This document shows positions 28,380 to 38,839 of a stretch of 64,000 bases of DNA, piece after piece. Under the pieces are notes generated by a model. It had not been told where the DNA came from. It saw only the letters and a list, made by a program, of their open reading frames with translations, and ran no database searches. Source of the stretch: Hyphomicrobium sp. (GTDB lineage Bacteria; Pseudomonadota; Alphaproteobacteria; Rhizobiales; Hyphomicrobiaceae); assembly GCA_002928735.1 (NCBI GenBank), contig PERL01000005.1, positions 62,001 through 126,000 on the forward strand, given 5' to 3'. Made by a program: the position numbers and the translations under genes. The first letter of the stretch is position 1. The number at the start of each line of letters is the position of its first letter.

Positions 28380-28796
28380 ATGTCTGAAGCTACGACGGGG
28401 CGCGGGGCCAAAGTCGAACGGCCTCTGTCGCCGCACCTCCAGATTTACCGTCCGCTTATCAACATGGTGATGTCGATCCTGCATCGCATCACGGGCGCCG
28501 CGCTGTATTTCGGCACCGTCGTGCTTGCTGTTTGGCTTATCGCCGCCGCATCCGGGCCCGAGGCGTTTCAAACGATCAGCGGGTATTTGAATACTTGGCC
28601 GGGTTGGATCGTGCTCGCGGGGTATACGTGGGCGCTGATTCATCATGCGCTGGGTGGCATCCGGCATTTCATCTGGGATTTCGGCGTCGGCTACGAGCAT
28701 TCGACCATCGATTTTCTGTCTTGGGGGACGGGCGTTGCATCGGTGCTGTTGACTGCGGTTGTCTGGTATTTCGGCATTGGCGCGATGGGGGGCTGA
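28380..28796 (+). CDS. sdhC: Succinate dehydrogenase cytochrome b556 subunit
   Basis: 138 residues with three membrane helices. The signature RPLSPHLQIYRP (about 14-25) is followed by MSILHRITGAALYF with the quinone-site Ser/Arg. The heme-ligand His is one of the HH pair in WALIHHALGGIRHFIWD (88/89). It is the first gene of the sdhCDA(B) operon; it anchors complex II and binds heme b with SdhD. Confidence 0.95.
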   Translation: MSEATTGRGAKVERPLSPHLQIYRPLINMVMSILHRITGAALYFGTVVLAVWLIAAASGPEAFQTISGYLNTWPGWIVLAGYTWALIHHALGGIRHFIWDFGVGYEHSTIDFLSWGTGVASVLLTAVVWYFGIGAMGG

Positions 28797-28800
28797 GGGG

Positions 28801-29181
28801 ATGTCGCTGAGAACTCCGCTCAAAAATGCGCGCTACCTTGGCTCGGCCAAGGAGGGCGCTGATCATTTCTGGAAGCAACGTGTCACGGCGGTTTCGAACC
28901 TCGTGCTCTCGGTGATCGTGGTCGCGATCCTGGTTTCGCTGGCGGGTGCCGATCACGCGACGGTGGTCGCGGCGCTTAAGCGTCCTGAATTTGCTCTGCC
29001 ACTGATCCTCTTGGTGCTTTCGGCGGTAATCCATATGCGGCTCGGGATGCAGGTCATCATCGAGGACTACGTGCATGGCGAGGGGGCGAAGATTGCTCTT
29101 TTGATGCTCAATACCTTCTTCGCCATCGCGGTTGGCGCGGCCAGCATTCTGGCCGTCCTGAAACTTTATTTCGGAGCTTGA
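28801..29181 (+). CDS. sdhD: Succinate dehydrogenase membrane anchor subunit
   Basis: 126 residues from the ATG four bases after sdhC. It starts with [20 protein letters not shown], the usual alphaproteobacterial SdhD opening, then three hydrophobic helices. The conserved [18 protein letters not shown] segment carries the quinone-site Asp-Tyr pair. Confidence 0.95.
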   Translation: MSLRTPLKNARYLGSAKEGADHFWKQRVTAVSNLVLSVIVVAILVSLAGADHATVVAALKRPEFALPLILLVLSAVIHMRLGMQVIIEDYVHGEGAKIALLMLNTFFAIAVGAASILAVLKLYFGA

Positions 29182-29188
29182 ACGCAGC

Positions 29189-31027
29189 ATGGCTGGCAAG
29201 GCGAACGGGGCAACGGGTCAGGCGTCCGCGAACGGACGAGCCTATGCGATCGTCGATCATACCTATGACGTCGTGGTCGTTGGTGCGGGTGGGGCTGGCT
29301 TGCGCGCGACACTGGGATGCGCGGAAGCGGGCCTCAAGACGGCGTGCGTGACGAAGGTGTTTCCGACGCGCTCGCATACGGTGGCTGCGCAGGGCGGGAT
29401 CGCTGCGTCGCTGGCCAACATGGGCCCGGATAACTGGCGCTGGCACATGTACGACACCGTCAAGGGGTCCGACTGGCTCGGCGATCAGGATGCGATTGAG
29501 TATCTGTGCCGGAATGCGCCGGAAGCCGTTTATGAACTCGATCACTACGGCGTGCCGTTCAGCCGGACGGAAGATGGGAAGATTTATCAGCGGCCATTCG
29601 GTGGCATGACGACCGAATATGGCGAGGGGCCGCCCTCACAGCGGACATGTGCCGCCGCAGATCGCACAGGGCACGCGATGCTGCATACGCTTTATGGGCA
29701 GTCGCTGCGCCACTCGGCGGAGTTTTTCATCGAGTATTTCGCGCTCGATCTGATCATGGACGACGAGGGCGCGTGCCGTGGTGTAATCGCCATGTGTATG
29801 GAGGATGGGAGCATCCATCGTTTCCGTTCGAAGCGGACGATACTGGCGACGGGCGGCTACGGGCGCGCATACTTTTCCGCGACGTCGGCGCATACGTGCA
29901 CGGGCGACGGCAACGCGATGGTGTTACGCGCAGGGCTGCCGCTGCAGGATATGGAGTTCGTGCAGTTCCATCCGACGGGTATCTATGGCGCGGGCGTGCT
30001 GATCACGGAAGGCGCGCGTGGTGAAGGCGGGTATCTGACCAATTCGAAGGGCGAGCGCTTCATGGAGCGCTATGCACCGCATGCCAAGGATCTGGCATCG
30101 CGGGACGTGGTTTCGCGGTCGATGACGATCGAGATCCGCGAAGGCCGCGGCGTCGGCCCGGACGGCGATCACATCTATCTGCATCTCGACCATCTCGATC
30201 CGAAGATCCTGGCCGAGCGGCTGCCGGGCATCACGGAGAGTGCGCGAATCTTCTCCGGGGTCGATCTGCGCCGGCAGCCGATCCCCGTCATTCCGACGGT
30301 GCATTACAACATGGGCGGCATCCCGACGAACTATCACGGCGAGGTGCTGACCTTGAAGGGCGGGAACCCGGATACGGTCGTGCCGGGGTTGATGGCAATC
30401 GGGGAGGCCGCGTGCGTCTCCGTACACGGGGCGAACCGTTTGGGTTCAAACTCGCTCATCGATCTGGTCGTGTTCGGCCGCGCGGCGGCGTTGAAGTGCG
30501 CCGATACGGTAGAGCGGCGCGCGACGCAGCCGGAATTGCCGCGTGCGGCCACGGACAAGGCGCTCGATCGGCTCGACCGGTACCGGAATGCGAATGGCGG
30601 CACGCCGACGGCGGCATTGCGGCTCAGAATGCAGAAGACCATGCAGGCCAACTGCGCGGTGTTCCGTGATGGGCCAATTCTGGACGAGGGCGTGGCGAAG
30701 ATTGGCGAGATCTGGAAGGGCGTGGAGGATATCCGCGTCACCGACCGGTCGCTGGTGTGGAATTCGGATCTGATCGAAACGCTCGAGTTCGACAACCTTA
30801 TCGCTCAGGCGGCCGTGACGGTCGCGGGGGCGGCGCACCGCAAGGAAAGCCGCGGGGCGCATGCGCGCGAGGACTATCCCGATCGAGACGACGCACAGTG
30901 GATGAAGCACACGCTTGCGTTCGCGGATTATGGGACACGGCAAGTCCGGCTCGATAGCCGTCCGGTGCACACGCGCACGCTGACGAACGAAATCAAGTAC
31001 ATCGAGCCCAAGGCCCGCGTTTATTGA
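29189..31027 (+). CDS. sdhA: Succinate dehydrogenase flavoprotein subunit
   Basis: 612 residues. The FAD Rossmann motif is [19 protein letters not shown] (about 31-49). His63 in [18 protein letters not shown] is the covalent FAD attachment site. Substrate and catalytic segments [20 protein letters not shown] and [12 protein letters not shown] are intact, and the C-terminal RLDSRPVHT region is present. It oxidises succinate to fumarate in complex II. sdhB does not follow directly: an unrelated gene lies between them. Confidence 0.97.
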   Translation: MAGKANGATGQASANGRAYAIVDHTYDVVVVGAGGAGLRATLGCAEAGLKTACVTKVFPTRSHTVAAQGGIAASLANMGPDNWRWHMYDTVKGSDWLGDQDAIEYLCRNAPEAVYELDHYGVPFSRTEDGKIYQRPFGGMTTEYGEGPPSQRTCAAADRTGHAMLHTLYGQSLRHSAEFFIEYFALDLIMDDEGACRGVIAMCMEDGSIHRFRSKRTILATGGYGRAYFSATSAHTCTGDGNAMVLRAGLPLQDMEFVQFHPTGIYGAGVLITEGARGEGGYLTNSKGERFMERYAPHAKDLASRDVVSRSMTIEIREGRGVGPDGDHIYLHLDHLDPKILAERLPGITESARIFSGVDLRRQPIPVIPTVHYNMGGIPTNYHGEVLTLKGGNPDTVVPGLMAIGEAACVSVHGANRLGSNSLIDLVVFGRAAALKCADTVERRATQPELPRAATDKALDRLDRYRNANGGTPTAALRLRMQKTMQANCAVFRDGPILDEGVAKIGEIWKGVEDIRVTDRSLVWNSDLIETLEFDNLIAQAAVTVAGAAHRKESRGAHAREDYPDRDDAQWMKHTLAFADYGTRQVRLDSRPVHTRTLTNEIKYIEPKARVY

Positions 31028-31170
31028 TGGGGGTCCGGAGCGCCGCCTAGCGCTCCGTTTGCGGCGAGCCTATGGGTCCGCCCGCTTATGCTCCGGCCGT
31101 CCCGGGTGGCGGCGGGCGCCGGGCTGCGCTAAGGGATGGGTTGCGACCGCAGAGGCAACCTGGAGCGCGC

Positions 31171-31803
31171 GTGGCACTTCCGACCCGCAAAGGCAGCGAC
31201 AAGGGCAACGAGCCCCCGGCAGGCGAGGACCCGCGCGCGGCGGATAGCCGGATCGCACCCGATCCGTTTACGGCCGTTTTGCCGGCTTTGGCCGCGCTTG
31301 GGGCCATTGCTTCCATCGCCGCGATCAACTGGACTGCGGAGGAGCGGACGCCGGACCGTTCGAAGGCCCGGAGGAAAGCGGCGACGGCGATCCGGGAGTT
31401 GGAGACGTGCTGTCTTGGGCTGACGGAGATTTTCCGGAGGTTCCAGCGCAATCCGAAGCTGTTTGCCGGGGAGGGCGCGCAAGGGTCGTCACCGCTCAAG
31501 TTCGGCGTGCACGGGGCGCGGGTCGGGCCGGACGGCAGCCGGCTCTTTCACCAGTTGATGAACGATGTAGCCTCTATGCTCGTGCTGGCATCGCAGAACG
31601 CGTTCGACGTGATGTGCGCGGTCGAGGACGGCGAGGTTGATGCGCCGGAGACCTTGTATTTCGCTTTCGGGGAATGCCAGGAACGGCTGAATAAGCTCAT
31701 TCAAAACCGGGCGACTTTGAAGGTCGCCGTGGACGGGGGCGCGGAGATTGCGGAGCGGCTGACGCAGCTGGTGCGCGAATTGAGGAAGTATCGCCCCGAT
31801 TAA
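31171..31803 (+). CDS. Hypothetical protein inserted between sdhA and sdhB
   Basis: 210 residues from a GTG at 31171 preceded by TGGAGC at good spacing. The frame opens at 31072 but the earlier part looks like spacer. I do not recognise the family. It has a charged N-terminus, one hydrophobic helix (about 33-53, FTAVLPALAALGAIASIAAI), then a mostly helical soluble region with KAATAIRELETCCLGLTEIF, LMNDVASMLVLASQNAFDVM and a C-terminal LTQLVRELRKYRPD. It reads like a membrane-tethered helical bundle. Same strand as sdh, so probably co-transcribed. A role in complex II is not shown. Confidence 0.7.
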   Translation: MALPTRKGSDKGNEPPAGEDPRAADSRIAPDPFTAVLPALAALGAIASIAAINWTAEERTPDRSKARRKAATAIRELETCCLGLTEIFRRFQRNPKLFAGEGAQGSSPLKFGVHGARVGPDGSRLFHQLMNDVASMLVLASQNAFDVMCAVEDGEVDAPETLYFAFGECQERLNKLIQNRATLKVAVDGGAEIAERLTQLVRELRKYRPD

Positions 31804-31964
31804 AGGTTTCGACCAAAGTGCGGAGCGATTGACTCCAGGACTGCCGAAGGGGGCAAAGAACCGCATCCAACGACCGTTCGGCTGCGTTGACAGGGGTGGG
31901 CCTGGGCTCCAATCCTTGGCGCACATTGGATTTTATTGCTCATCGCGAGGATCGACACCGGCCC

Positions 31965-32744
31965 ATGGTGCAGCTGACCCTTCCTAAAAACTCGAAGTTG
32001 ACGACGGGTAAGACCTGGAACGCGCCGGAAGGCGAGGGCCACTGGCGCGAGTTTCGCGTGTATCGCTGGACGCCCGATGACGGGCAGAACCCGCATGTCG
32101 ATACGTATTGGATCAATCAGGACCAGTGCGGTCCGATGGTTCTGGATGCGCTCATCAAGATCAAGAACGAGATCGATCCGACGTTGACCTTCCGGCGGTC
32201 ATGCCGGGAAGGCATCTGCGGATCGTGCTCGATGAATATCGACGGGACCAACTATCTCGCGTGCCTGAAGGGCATCGACGAGGTGAAGGGGCCTGTTGCG
32301 ATCTATCCGCTTCCGCATATGAAGGTCGTGAAGGACCTGGTGCCGGATATGACCAACTTCTACGCGCAGTTGCGGTCGATCGAGCCTTGGCTGAAGACCG
32401 ATACGCCGACGCCGCCGAAGGAATGGAAGCAATCGCGCGAGGATCGCGAGAAGCTCGACGGGCTGTATGAGTGCATTTTGTGCGCCTGCTGCTCGACGTC
32501 TTGCCCGAGCTACTGGTGGAACTCAGACCGCTATCTGGGTCCCGCCATTCTTCTGCAGGCCTATCGCTGGGTGATCGACAGCCGCGACGAGGCGACGGGA
32601 GACCGGTTGGATAATCTGGAAGATCCGTTTCGGCTATACCGCTGCCATACGATCATGAATTGTACCAAGGCCTGCCCCAAAGGGTTATCGCCGGCCAAGG
32701 CCATTGCTGAATTGAAAAAGCTAATGGTGCAGCGGCGGGTCTAG
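31965..32744 (+). CDS. sdhB: Succinate dehydrogenase iron-sulfur subunit
   Basis: 259 residues from the ATG at 31965. The [2Fe-2S] ligands are Cys80, 85, 88 and 100 ([20 protein letters not shown] region). The [4Fe-4S] and [3Fe-4S] ligands lie in [17 protein letters not shown] (170-186) and [17 protein letters not shown] (227-243). All cluster ligands are present, so the protein is a functional electron conduit between SdhA and the membrane anchor. Separated from sdhA by about 940 bases containing an unknown gene. Confidence 0.97.
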   Translation: MVQLTLPKNSKLTTGKTWNAPEGEGHWREFRVYRWTPDDGQNPHVDTYWINQDQCGPMVLDALIKIKNEIDPTLTFRRSCREGICGSCSMNIDGTNYLACLKGIDEVKGPVAIYPLPHMKVVKDLVPDMTNFYAQLRSIEPWLKTDTPTPPKEWKQSREDREKLDGLYECILCACCSTSCPSYWWNSDRYLGPAILLQAYRWVIDSRDEATGDRLDNLEDPFRLYRCHTIMNCTKACPKGLSPAKAIAELKKLMVQRRV

Positions 32745-32839
32745 GGTCGGCGTCCCTTCGGTTTTGCCGATCAGGTGCCTTGGTCATTCCGATTGGATCA
32801 GACTTCTCCTCTTACCCACATGCGGGGCAGGAGGATGTC

Positions 32840-33085
32840 ATGATCAAAGCCTTCATACTTCTGCCGCTGCTCTTTATTCCCGCCCCTGCCGAAGCCGGGC
32901 ATTGGCGCGATGGCTACAAGGCCAACCGGGCAAAAGCCGAGCGGATCTGGCAGCGGGATTCCTGGGTGCGGCGGGAGCGGCCCAGTTATCGCCGAGTCGG
33001 CCGGCAGGGGGATTGTCCCTCGGAACGGGATGGCTATTGCCGGTCGGTCCAGGATTGGTGGGATATCCAAAACAACCGGAATTAG
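32840..33085 (+). CDS. Small secreted hypothetical protein
   Basis: 81 residues from the ATG at 32840, preceded by an ideal AGGAGG. It has a signal peptide, MIKAFILLPLLFIPAPAEAG, with cleavage after AEA, then a basic aromatic-rich mature part (HWRDGYKANRAKAERIWQRD) and two Cys near the C-terminus (GDCPSERDGYCRSVQDWW) that could form a disulfide in the periplasm. Family unknown. Follows sdhB after 95 bases and ends with a terminator. Confidence 0.75.
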   Translation: MIKAFILLPLLFIPAPAEAGHWRDGYKANRAKAERIWQRDSWVRRERPSYRRVGRQGDCPSERDGYCRSVQDWWDIQNNRN

Positions 33086-33148
33086 TTTCCGAACCTGGTT
33101 TTGAAATGCAGGCACAACAGACTGCGTGTTGCTGATGCAGGCATGAAG

Positions 33149-33182
33149 AAGGCCGGTGGCGCGTCTCGCAGCCACCGGCCTT
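33149..33182 (+). terminator. Terminator after small secreted protein gene
   Basis: AAGGCCGGTGGC and GCCACCGGCCTT pair perfectly over 12 bases around a 10-base loop and are followed by a short T/A tract. Confidence 0.7.
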
Positions 33183-33253
33183 TAAGATTTCGGTCTTTTG
33201 GACCGGCCCCACTCCCGATGCCCAATCGGGTGCAGAGCAAAGAAACGTCGGCT

Positions 33254-33376
33254 TTAGGCCGCGCGCTTCTTCTTTGCAGCCTTCTTGGCCGGCTTCTTCG
33301 CTGCCTTGGTGGCCTTCTTGGCCGGAGCGCGCTTCGCCGTTGCCTTCTTCACTGCCTTCTTTGCTGCCTTAGCCAT
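33254..33376 (-). CDS. Lys/Ala-rich histone H1-like small protein
   Basis: 40 residues from an ATG at 33376 with AGGGAGAGAG upstream. The frame is open to 33490 but the upstream part is AT-rich and unlike protein. The sequence is almost entirely Lys, Ala, Pro, Arg and Thr, in KKA/AKK/PAKK repeats (KKATKAAKKPAKKAAKKKRA), resembling eukaryotic H1 tails and bacterial HctB/AlgP-type nucleoid proteins. Probably binds DNA non-specifically. It is not fused to an HU domain, unlike the HU protein at 48.4 kb, which has a similar Lys/Ala N-terminal extension. Confidence 0.75.
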   Translation of the reverse strand: MAKAAKKAVKKATAKRAPAKKATKAAKKPAKKAAKKKRAA

Positions 33377-34250
33377 AGTTCTCTCTCCCTCTGAATAAGA
33401 CCGAATCATTTCGATCACGAAAAAAATATGCGCAAGTTCGATAGTTTTGTTGACATCGAAATTCGATTTCGCGTCGATATTTTTGTCCAATTGCGAAAAG
33501 TGTGGCGCAAACGCCGCAATTTTTGAGCGATTCCGGGGATGTAGATTGCGAATTCGCGATCTCGCGTGAAGTGAAGCGTCTCACTCGACTCTTCGCACGT
33601 GAGAAATTCGAACGCCGCGATCCCCCTCACTCAAACTTTTCCACTGTCCAAAATCTCCGCTCGAACTCTTGCCGCACACTCTCGTGTGCTTGTTGGCTCT
33701 CGAACTTTACGCATCGACATCGTCCTCACGGGATCGTGCTGGATGATGTCTGGCTCTCTTTGCCCGACTTCGAAACCGACGAGCGGTTTTGGGTTGGGCA
33801 CTTCTGCTGCTGCACGTGTCCCACATCGGGACACCGGTGTGGGGGGCTCTTGTGATGCCCACACTCGGCAAGCCGGTGTGGCACTCTTGATGACCCACAC
33901 TCTGGCCAAGCCGGTGTGGGTGGGCATCTCACCTGCATCCGGCGGACCGGCGGCGGGTTCGAAGTCTTTCCACACTCAGCAGGCTGGTGTGGGCTCTCCT
34001 GTTACCCACACTCAGCAGGCTGGTGTGGGCTCTCTTGTTACCCACACTCAGCAGGCTGGTGTGGGCTCTCTTGTTACCCACACTCAGCAGGCTGGTGTGG
34101 GGCTCTCTTGTTGCCCACACTCAGCAGGCTGGTGTGGGGCTCTCTTGTTACCCACACTCAGCAGGCTGGTGTGGGGCATACCGTCACGAGGTGCTTGCAG
34201 CGCATGACGGTGATGGGGCTAGCTCATGCATCACTCACACAAGGTGCGCA
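33377..34250. other. Long gene-poor region holding a hairpin repeat array
   Basis: About 870 bases between the histone-like gene and zapE. The first 200 bases are less GC-rich than the rest of the window, with short palindromes such as GCGAATTCGC (33548-33557) and TCGAAATTCGA, and should contain the histone-like promoter. The rest is the hairpin array. Several open frames cross the array in three forward frames and one reverse frame, but they are all translations of the repeat and have no gene-like features. Confidence 0.7.
33820..34174. repeat. Tandem array of nine hairpin-forming repeats
   Basis: Six near-identical copies of CCACACTCAGCAGGCTGG followed by TGTGG start at 33970, 34006, 34042, 34078, 34115 and 34152 (spacing 36, 36, 36, 37, 37), joined by GGCTCTCTTGTTAC linkers. 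Three diverged copies precede them at 33821, 33859 and 33895. Each copy folds: CCCACAC pairs with GTGTGGG, a T is bulged, CAG pairs with CTG, loop CAGG. In the copy at 33859 the inner pairs are CGG/CCG with a four-base loop, a paired A-T to G-C change. An eroded unit may exist near 33750-33800. The last hairpin ends 76 bases before zapE. Confidence 0.9.
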
Positions 34251-35381
34251 ATGCCGGGCCGCGTTTGGCAATACTATCAGCAAAGGGTGGCTTCGGGCCA
34301 GATCGAAAACGATTCGGCGCAAGCACTTGTTGTCGAGCGGCTCGATGCGCTTGCGATCGCGCTTGAAGGACATCGTGCCGAACGCGCTTCGCCGCTTTCA
34401 ATCTTTCGTCCGGCAAAGCGCGCAGCACAGAAAGCTCCGCGCGGCTTGTATGTCTGGGGCTCTGTCGGCCGTGGCAAGACGATGATGATGGACCTGTTCC
34501 ATCTGGCCGTTGGTTTCAGCCCGCGGCGGCGGGTGCACTTCCATCAGTTCATGGCCGAGGTTCATGAGCGCATCGCGCGCGGACGCGCGACGACGGACGG
34601 CGATCCGATCCCATATGTTGCGGGTGAAATCGCGGGCGAGGCGCAGCTCTTGTGCTTCGACGAGTTCCACGTGACGGATATCGCGGACGCCATGATCCTC
34701 GGACGTCTGTTTAAAGCGCTGTTCGAGCGGGGGGTCATCGTGGTGGCCACATCCAACGTGCCGCCGGACCGGCTCTACTGGAATGGCCTTAATCGCCAGC
34801 TTTTCCTGCCGTTCGTGGCCATGCTGGGCGAGAAGCTCGATGTGGTCGAGGTCGCCGCCGCGCGGGACTACCGGCTCGACCAGCTGCAGGGCCAGCCACT
34901 CTACTTTCATCCGGCCGATGATGCGGCGCGACGGGAGATTGATGCGGTCTGGTTGCGGCTAACGGGGTCGGATGAGGCTCGTCCTGCCGCTGTGGAGTGC
35001 AATGGCCGGATCATTCCGGTGCCGGCGTCGGCGTCAGGGGTGGCGCGGTTCGCGTTTGCCGATCTGTGCGGTCAGCCGCTGGCAGGACCGGACTACCTCG
35101 CGATTGCGCGGGCGTATCCCACCATCATCATCGAGGACGTTCCGCTGCTCACTCCCGACCGGCGCAACGAAGCGCGGCGGTTCATTACGCTCATCGATAC
35201 TCTTTATGACCGGGGGGCGTGTCTCGTGATGTCGGCGGCGGCGGAACCGGACAAGCTCTATCCGGCAGGGGATGGGGCAGACCTGTTTGTTAGAACAGCG
35301 TCGCGGCTGATGGAGATGCGCAGCGAGGGCTATCTCGGGCAACGCGGAGCCGGGCGAGACGCGGGAGCGAACCAAGCCTGA
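34251..35381 (+). CDS. zapE: Cell division protein ZapE (AFG1-like ATPase)
   Basis: 376 residues from the ATG at 34251 (AAGG eight bases upstream); the frame is open back through the repeat array, but that part is repeat translation. It starts with the conserved VWQYYQQRVASGQIENDSAQ. Walker A is GSVGRGKT (70-77), Walker B LLCFDEFHVTD, sensor VVATSNVPPDRLY, and the C-terminal half contains RRFITLIDTLYD. ZapE/AFG1 ATPases act on the Z-ring in E. coli and on mitochondrial inner-membrane proteins in eukaryotes. Just upstream of mdh, as is common in alphaproteobacteria. Confidence 0.93.
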   Translation: MPGRVWQYYQQRVASGQIENDSAQALVVERLDALAIALEGHRAERASPLSIFRPAKRAAQKAPRGLYVWGSVGRGKTMMMDLFHLAVGFSPRRRVHFHQFMAEVHERIARGRATTDGDPIPYVAGEIAGEAQLLCFDEFHVTDIADAMILGRLFKALFERGVIVVATSNVPPDRLYWNGLNRQLFLPFVAMLGEKLDVVEVAAARDYRLDQLQGQPLYFHPADDAARREIDAVWLRLTGSDEARPAAVECNGRIIPVPASASGVARFAFADLCGQPLAGPDYLAIARAYPTIIIEDVPLLTPDRRNEARRFITLIDTLYDRGACLVMSAAAEPDKLYPAGDGADLFVRTASRLMEMRSEGYLGQRGAGRDAGANQA

Positions 35382-35427
35382 CCGGGCCGCGGGGCGGGTG
35401 GAGGCATTTTTCTCCCTGCAGACTTGA

Positions 35428-36525
<1,098 letters not shown>

Positions 36526-36534
36526 TTCGGCATA

Positions 36535-36558
36535 AAGAGGCCGGTCGACCGGCCTCTT
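36535..36558 (+). terminator. Palindrome after mdh
   Basis: AAGAGGCCGG and CCGGCCTCTT form a 10-base stem with a TCGA loop, nine bases after the stop codon. T-run is short, so partial termination before sucC is likely. Confidence 0.6.
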
Positions 36559-36673
36559 GGTCACAGCCCCAAGAGGGTAGGCCCGGCTGGCCCGTTCGGG
36601 GGTGGCCGGACCGTTGCCCTCGCGGTTAAACACCCCCGTCTTACATCCGCACGACAACACGTCCAGGAGCGCC

Positions 36674-37873
36674 ATGAACATCCACGAGCATCAGGCGAAG
36701 GAGCTTTATCGCCAATACGGCATTCCCACCGGTAAAGGTGGCGCCGCATTTACCGTCGAGGAAGCCGTTGAAGCCGCCAAGCAGCTGCCCGGCCCGGTCT
36801 GGGTCGTCAAAGCGCAGATCCATGCGGGCGGCCGCGGCAAGGGCACCTTTAAAGAGAAGGAAGCCGGCGAAAAGGGCGGCGTTCGTCTCGCCAAGTCGAT
36901 CGACGAGGTGAAGCAGTTCGCGGGCGAGATGCTTGGGCGGACGCTCGTGACGATCCAGACGGGGGACGCGGGCCGCGTGGTTCGCCGGCTCTACGTCGAA
37001 GACGGCACGGCGATCGATAAGGAACTCTATCTCTCCATGCTCGTCGACCGGGCAACCTCGCGGGTGGCGTTCATCGTTTCGACCGAAGGCGGCATGGACA
37101 TCGAGAAGGTGGCTCATGACACGCCGGAGAAGATCGTGACGCTGTCGATCGATCCGGCTTCGGGCTTCCAGCCCTTCCATGGCCGCAAGATCGCGTTCGC
37201 GCTCGGTCTCAAGGGCGATGCCGCCAAACAGATGCAGGCTACGGCTGCGAACCTCTACCGGATGTTCATCGAGAAGGACATGAGCCTTCTGGAAATCAAT
37301 CCGCTGGTGGTGACGAAGGACGGCAACCTGATCGCGCTCGACGGCAAGATGGATTTCGACAGCAATGCGCTGTTCCGGCATCCCGAGATCGTGGCCTATC
37401 GCGATCTGACGGAAGAAGAGCCGAGCGAAATCGAAGCCTCCAAGCATGATCTGGCGTTCATCAAGCTCGACGGTAACATCGGCTGCCTCGTCAATGGTGC
37501 GGGTCTGGCCATGGCGACGATGGACATCATCAAACTTTACGGCGCGGAGCCGGCCAACTTCCTCGACGTGGGCGGTGGCGCTTCGAAGGAAAAGGTGCGG
37601 GAAGCGTTCAAGCTGATCCTCGCCGATCCGGCCGTGAAGGGCATTCTGGTCAATATTTTCGGTGGGATCATGCGCTGCGATATTATCGCGGAAGGCGTGA
37701 TCGCGGCGGCGCGCGAGATGGCGATCACCGTTCCGCTCGTCGTCCGGCTGGAAGGCACCAACGTTGAACTCGGTAAGAAGATGCTGGCCGAATCCGGCCT
37801 GAAGATCGTCCCTGCGGATGATCTCGCCGATGCCGCCCGCAAAATCACCGACGAAGTGAAGAAGGTTGCCTGA
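36674..37873 (+). CDS. sucC: Succinyl-CoA synthetase beta subunit (ADP-forming)
   Basis: 399 residues from the ATG at 36674 with CAGGAGC upstream. The ATP-grasp fold starts with [20 protein letters not shown], then [20 protein letters not shown] and [20 protein letters not shown]. The C-terminal CoA-ligase-like domain contains [20 protein letters not shown] and [13 protein letters not shown]. Makes ATP from succinyl-CoA with SucD. Two bases separate it from sucD. Confidence 0.97.
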   Translation: MNIHEHQAKELYRQYGIPTGKGGAAFTVEEAVEAAKQLPGPVWVVKAQIHAGGRGKGTFKEKEAGEKGGVRLAKSIDEVKQFAGEMLGRTLVTIQTGDAGRVVRRLYVEDGTAIDKELYLSMLVDRATSRVAFIVSTEGGMDIEKVAHDTPEKIVTLSIDPASGFQPFHGRKIAFALGLKGDAAKQMQATAANLYRMFIEKDMSLLEINPLVVTKDGNLIALDGKMDFDSNALFRHPEIVAYRDLTEEEPSEIEASKHDLAFIKLDGNIGCLVNGAGLAMATMDIIKLYGAEPANFLDVGGGASKEKVREAFKLILADPAVKGILVNIFGGIMRCDIIAEGVIAAAREMAITVPLVVRLEGTNVELGKKMLAESGLKIVPADDLADAARKITDEVKKVA

Positions 37874-37875
37874 TC

Positions 37876-38775
37876 ATGTCAGTCCTCATCGACAAAAATA
37901 CGATCACCATCTGTCAGGGCATTACCGGCAGCCAGGGAACGTTCCACACCAAGCAGGCTAAGGCCTACGGCACCAAGGTCGCCGGGGGCGTGACGCCGGG
38001 CAAGGGAGGGACGAACCATCCTGACGCGGACCTCGCCGACGTGCCGATGTTCAACACGGTGCTGGAAGCGAAAGAAAAGACCGGGGCGACGGCCAGCGCG
38101 ATCTACGTGCCGCCGCCATTTGCAGCGGACGCCATCCTGGAAGCCATCGACGCGGAGATCCCGTTAATCATCTGCATCACGGAAGGCATTCCGGTGATCG
38201 ACATGATCCGCGTGAAGCGGGCATTGACAGGATCGAAGTCGCGCCTCGTTGGGCCAAACTGCCCCGGCGTGCTGACGCCAGGGCAGTGCAAGATCGGGAT
38301 CATGCCCGGCAACATCTTCTCCAAGGGCTCGGTCGGCGTGGTGTCTCGTTCGGGCACGCTCACCTATGAAGCGGTGAAGCAGACGACGGATGCCAAGCTC
38401 GGCCAGACAACGGCGGTGGGTATCGGCGGCGATCCGGTGAAGGGCACCGAGTTCATCGACGTGCTCGACTTGTTCCTCGACGATCCGGAGACGCAGTCGA
38501 TCATTATGATCGGTGAAATCGGCGGCTCGGCTGAAGAAGAAGCCGCCGAGTGGCTGCAGGCGCAGGCCAAGAAGGGCCGCAAGAAGCCGATGGCTGGGTT
38601 CATTGCCGGCGGTTCGGCCCCTCCGGGCCGGCGCATGGGTCATGCGGGTGCCATCATTTCCGGTGGTAAGGGCAAGGCAGAAGACAAGATCGAGGCCATG
38701 CAGAAGGCCGGGATCGCCATGGCGGATAGCCCGGCAGCGCTCGGAACGACACTTCTGAAGGTTCTCGGGAAGTAA
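37876..38775 (+). CDS. sucD: Succinyl-CoA synthetase alpha subunit
   Basis: 299 residues. It has a CoA-binding Rossmann domain ([18 protein letters not shown]) and the phosphohistidine loop [15 protein letters not shown] with active His256. [20 protein letters not shown] is the conserved dimer segment. It is followed by a rho-independent terminator, so sucAB is transcribed separately. Confidence 0.97.
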   Translation: MSVLIDKNTITICQGITGSQGTFHTKQAKAYGTKVAGGVTPGKGGTNHPDADLADVPMFNTVLEAKEKTGATASAIYVPPPFAADAILEAIDAEIPLIICITEGIPVIDMIRVKRALTGSKSRLVGPNCPGVLTPGQCKIGIMPGNIFSKGSVGVVSRSGTLTYEAVKQTTDAKLGQTTAVGIGGDPVKGTEFIDVLDLFLDDPETQSIIMIGEIGGSAEEEAAEWLQAQAKKGRKKPMAGFIAGGSAPPGRRMGHAGAIISGGKGKAEDKIEAMQKAGIAMADSPAALGTTLLKVLGK

Positions 38776-38800
38776 TCGGGTCATCAAGGCTGATAATGTG

Positions 38801-38839
38801 CGGCGCTGCGGGATCTCCTCGCGGCGCCGTTCTTTTTTT
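38801..38839 (+). terminator. Rho-independent terminator of sucCD
   Basis: CGGCGC and GCGCCG form the outer stem, the intervening bases can pair partly, and TTCTTTTTTT follows at once. It begins 26 bases after the sucD stop codon. Confidence 0.75.

Noticed and set aside
33820-34174. CRISPR array
   Set aside because: Unit spacing is CRISPR-like, but the linkers are nearly identical to each other rather than unique spacers, the units are strong palindromes that drift in sequence, and no cas gene is present.
33599-34485. Open frames through the hairpin array encoding repetitive His/Gln/Ser/Gly/Val proteins
   Set aside because: Several frames are open at once because the unit lacks stops. They have no ribosome-binding site or family, and 36/37-base spacing breaks the phase.
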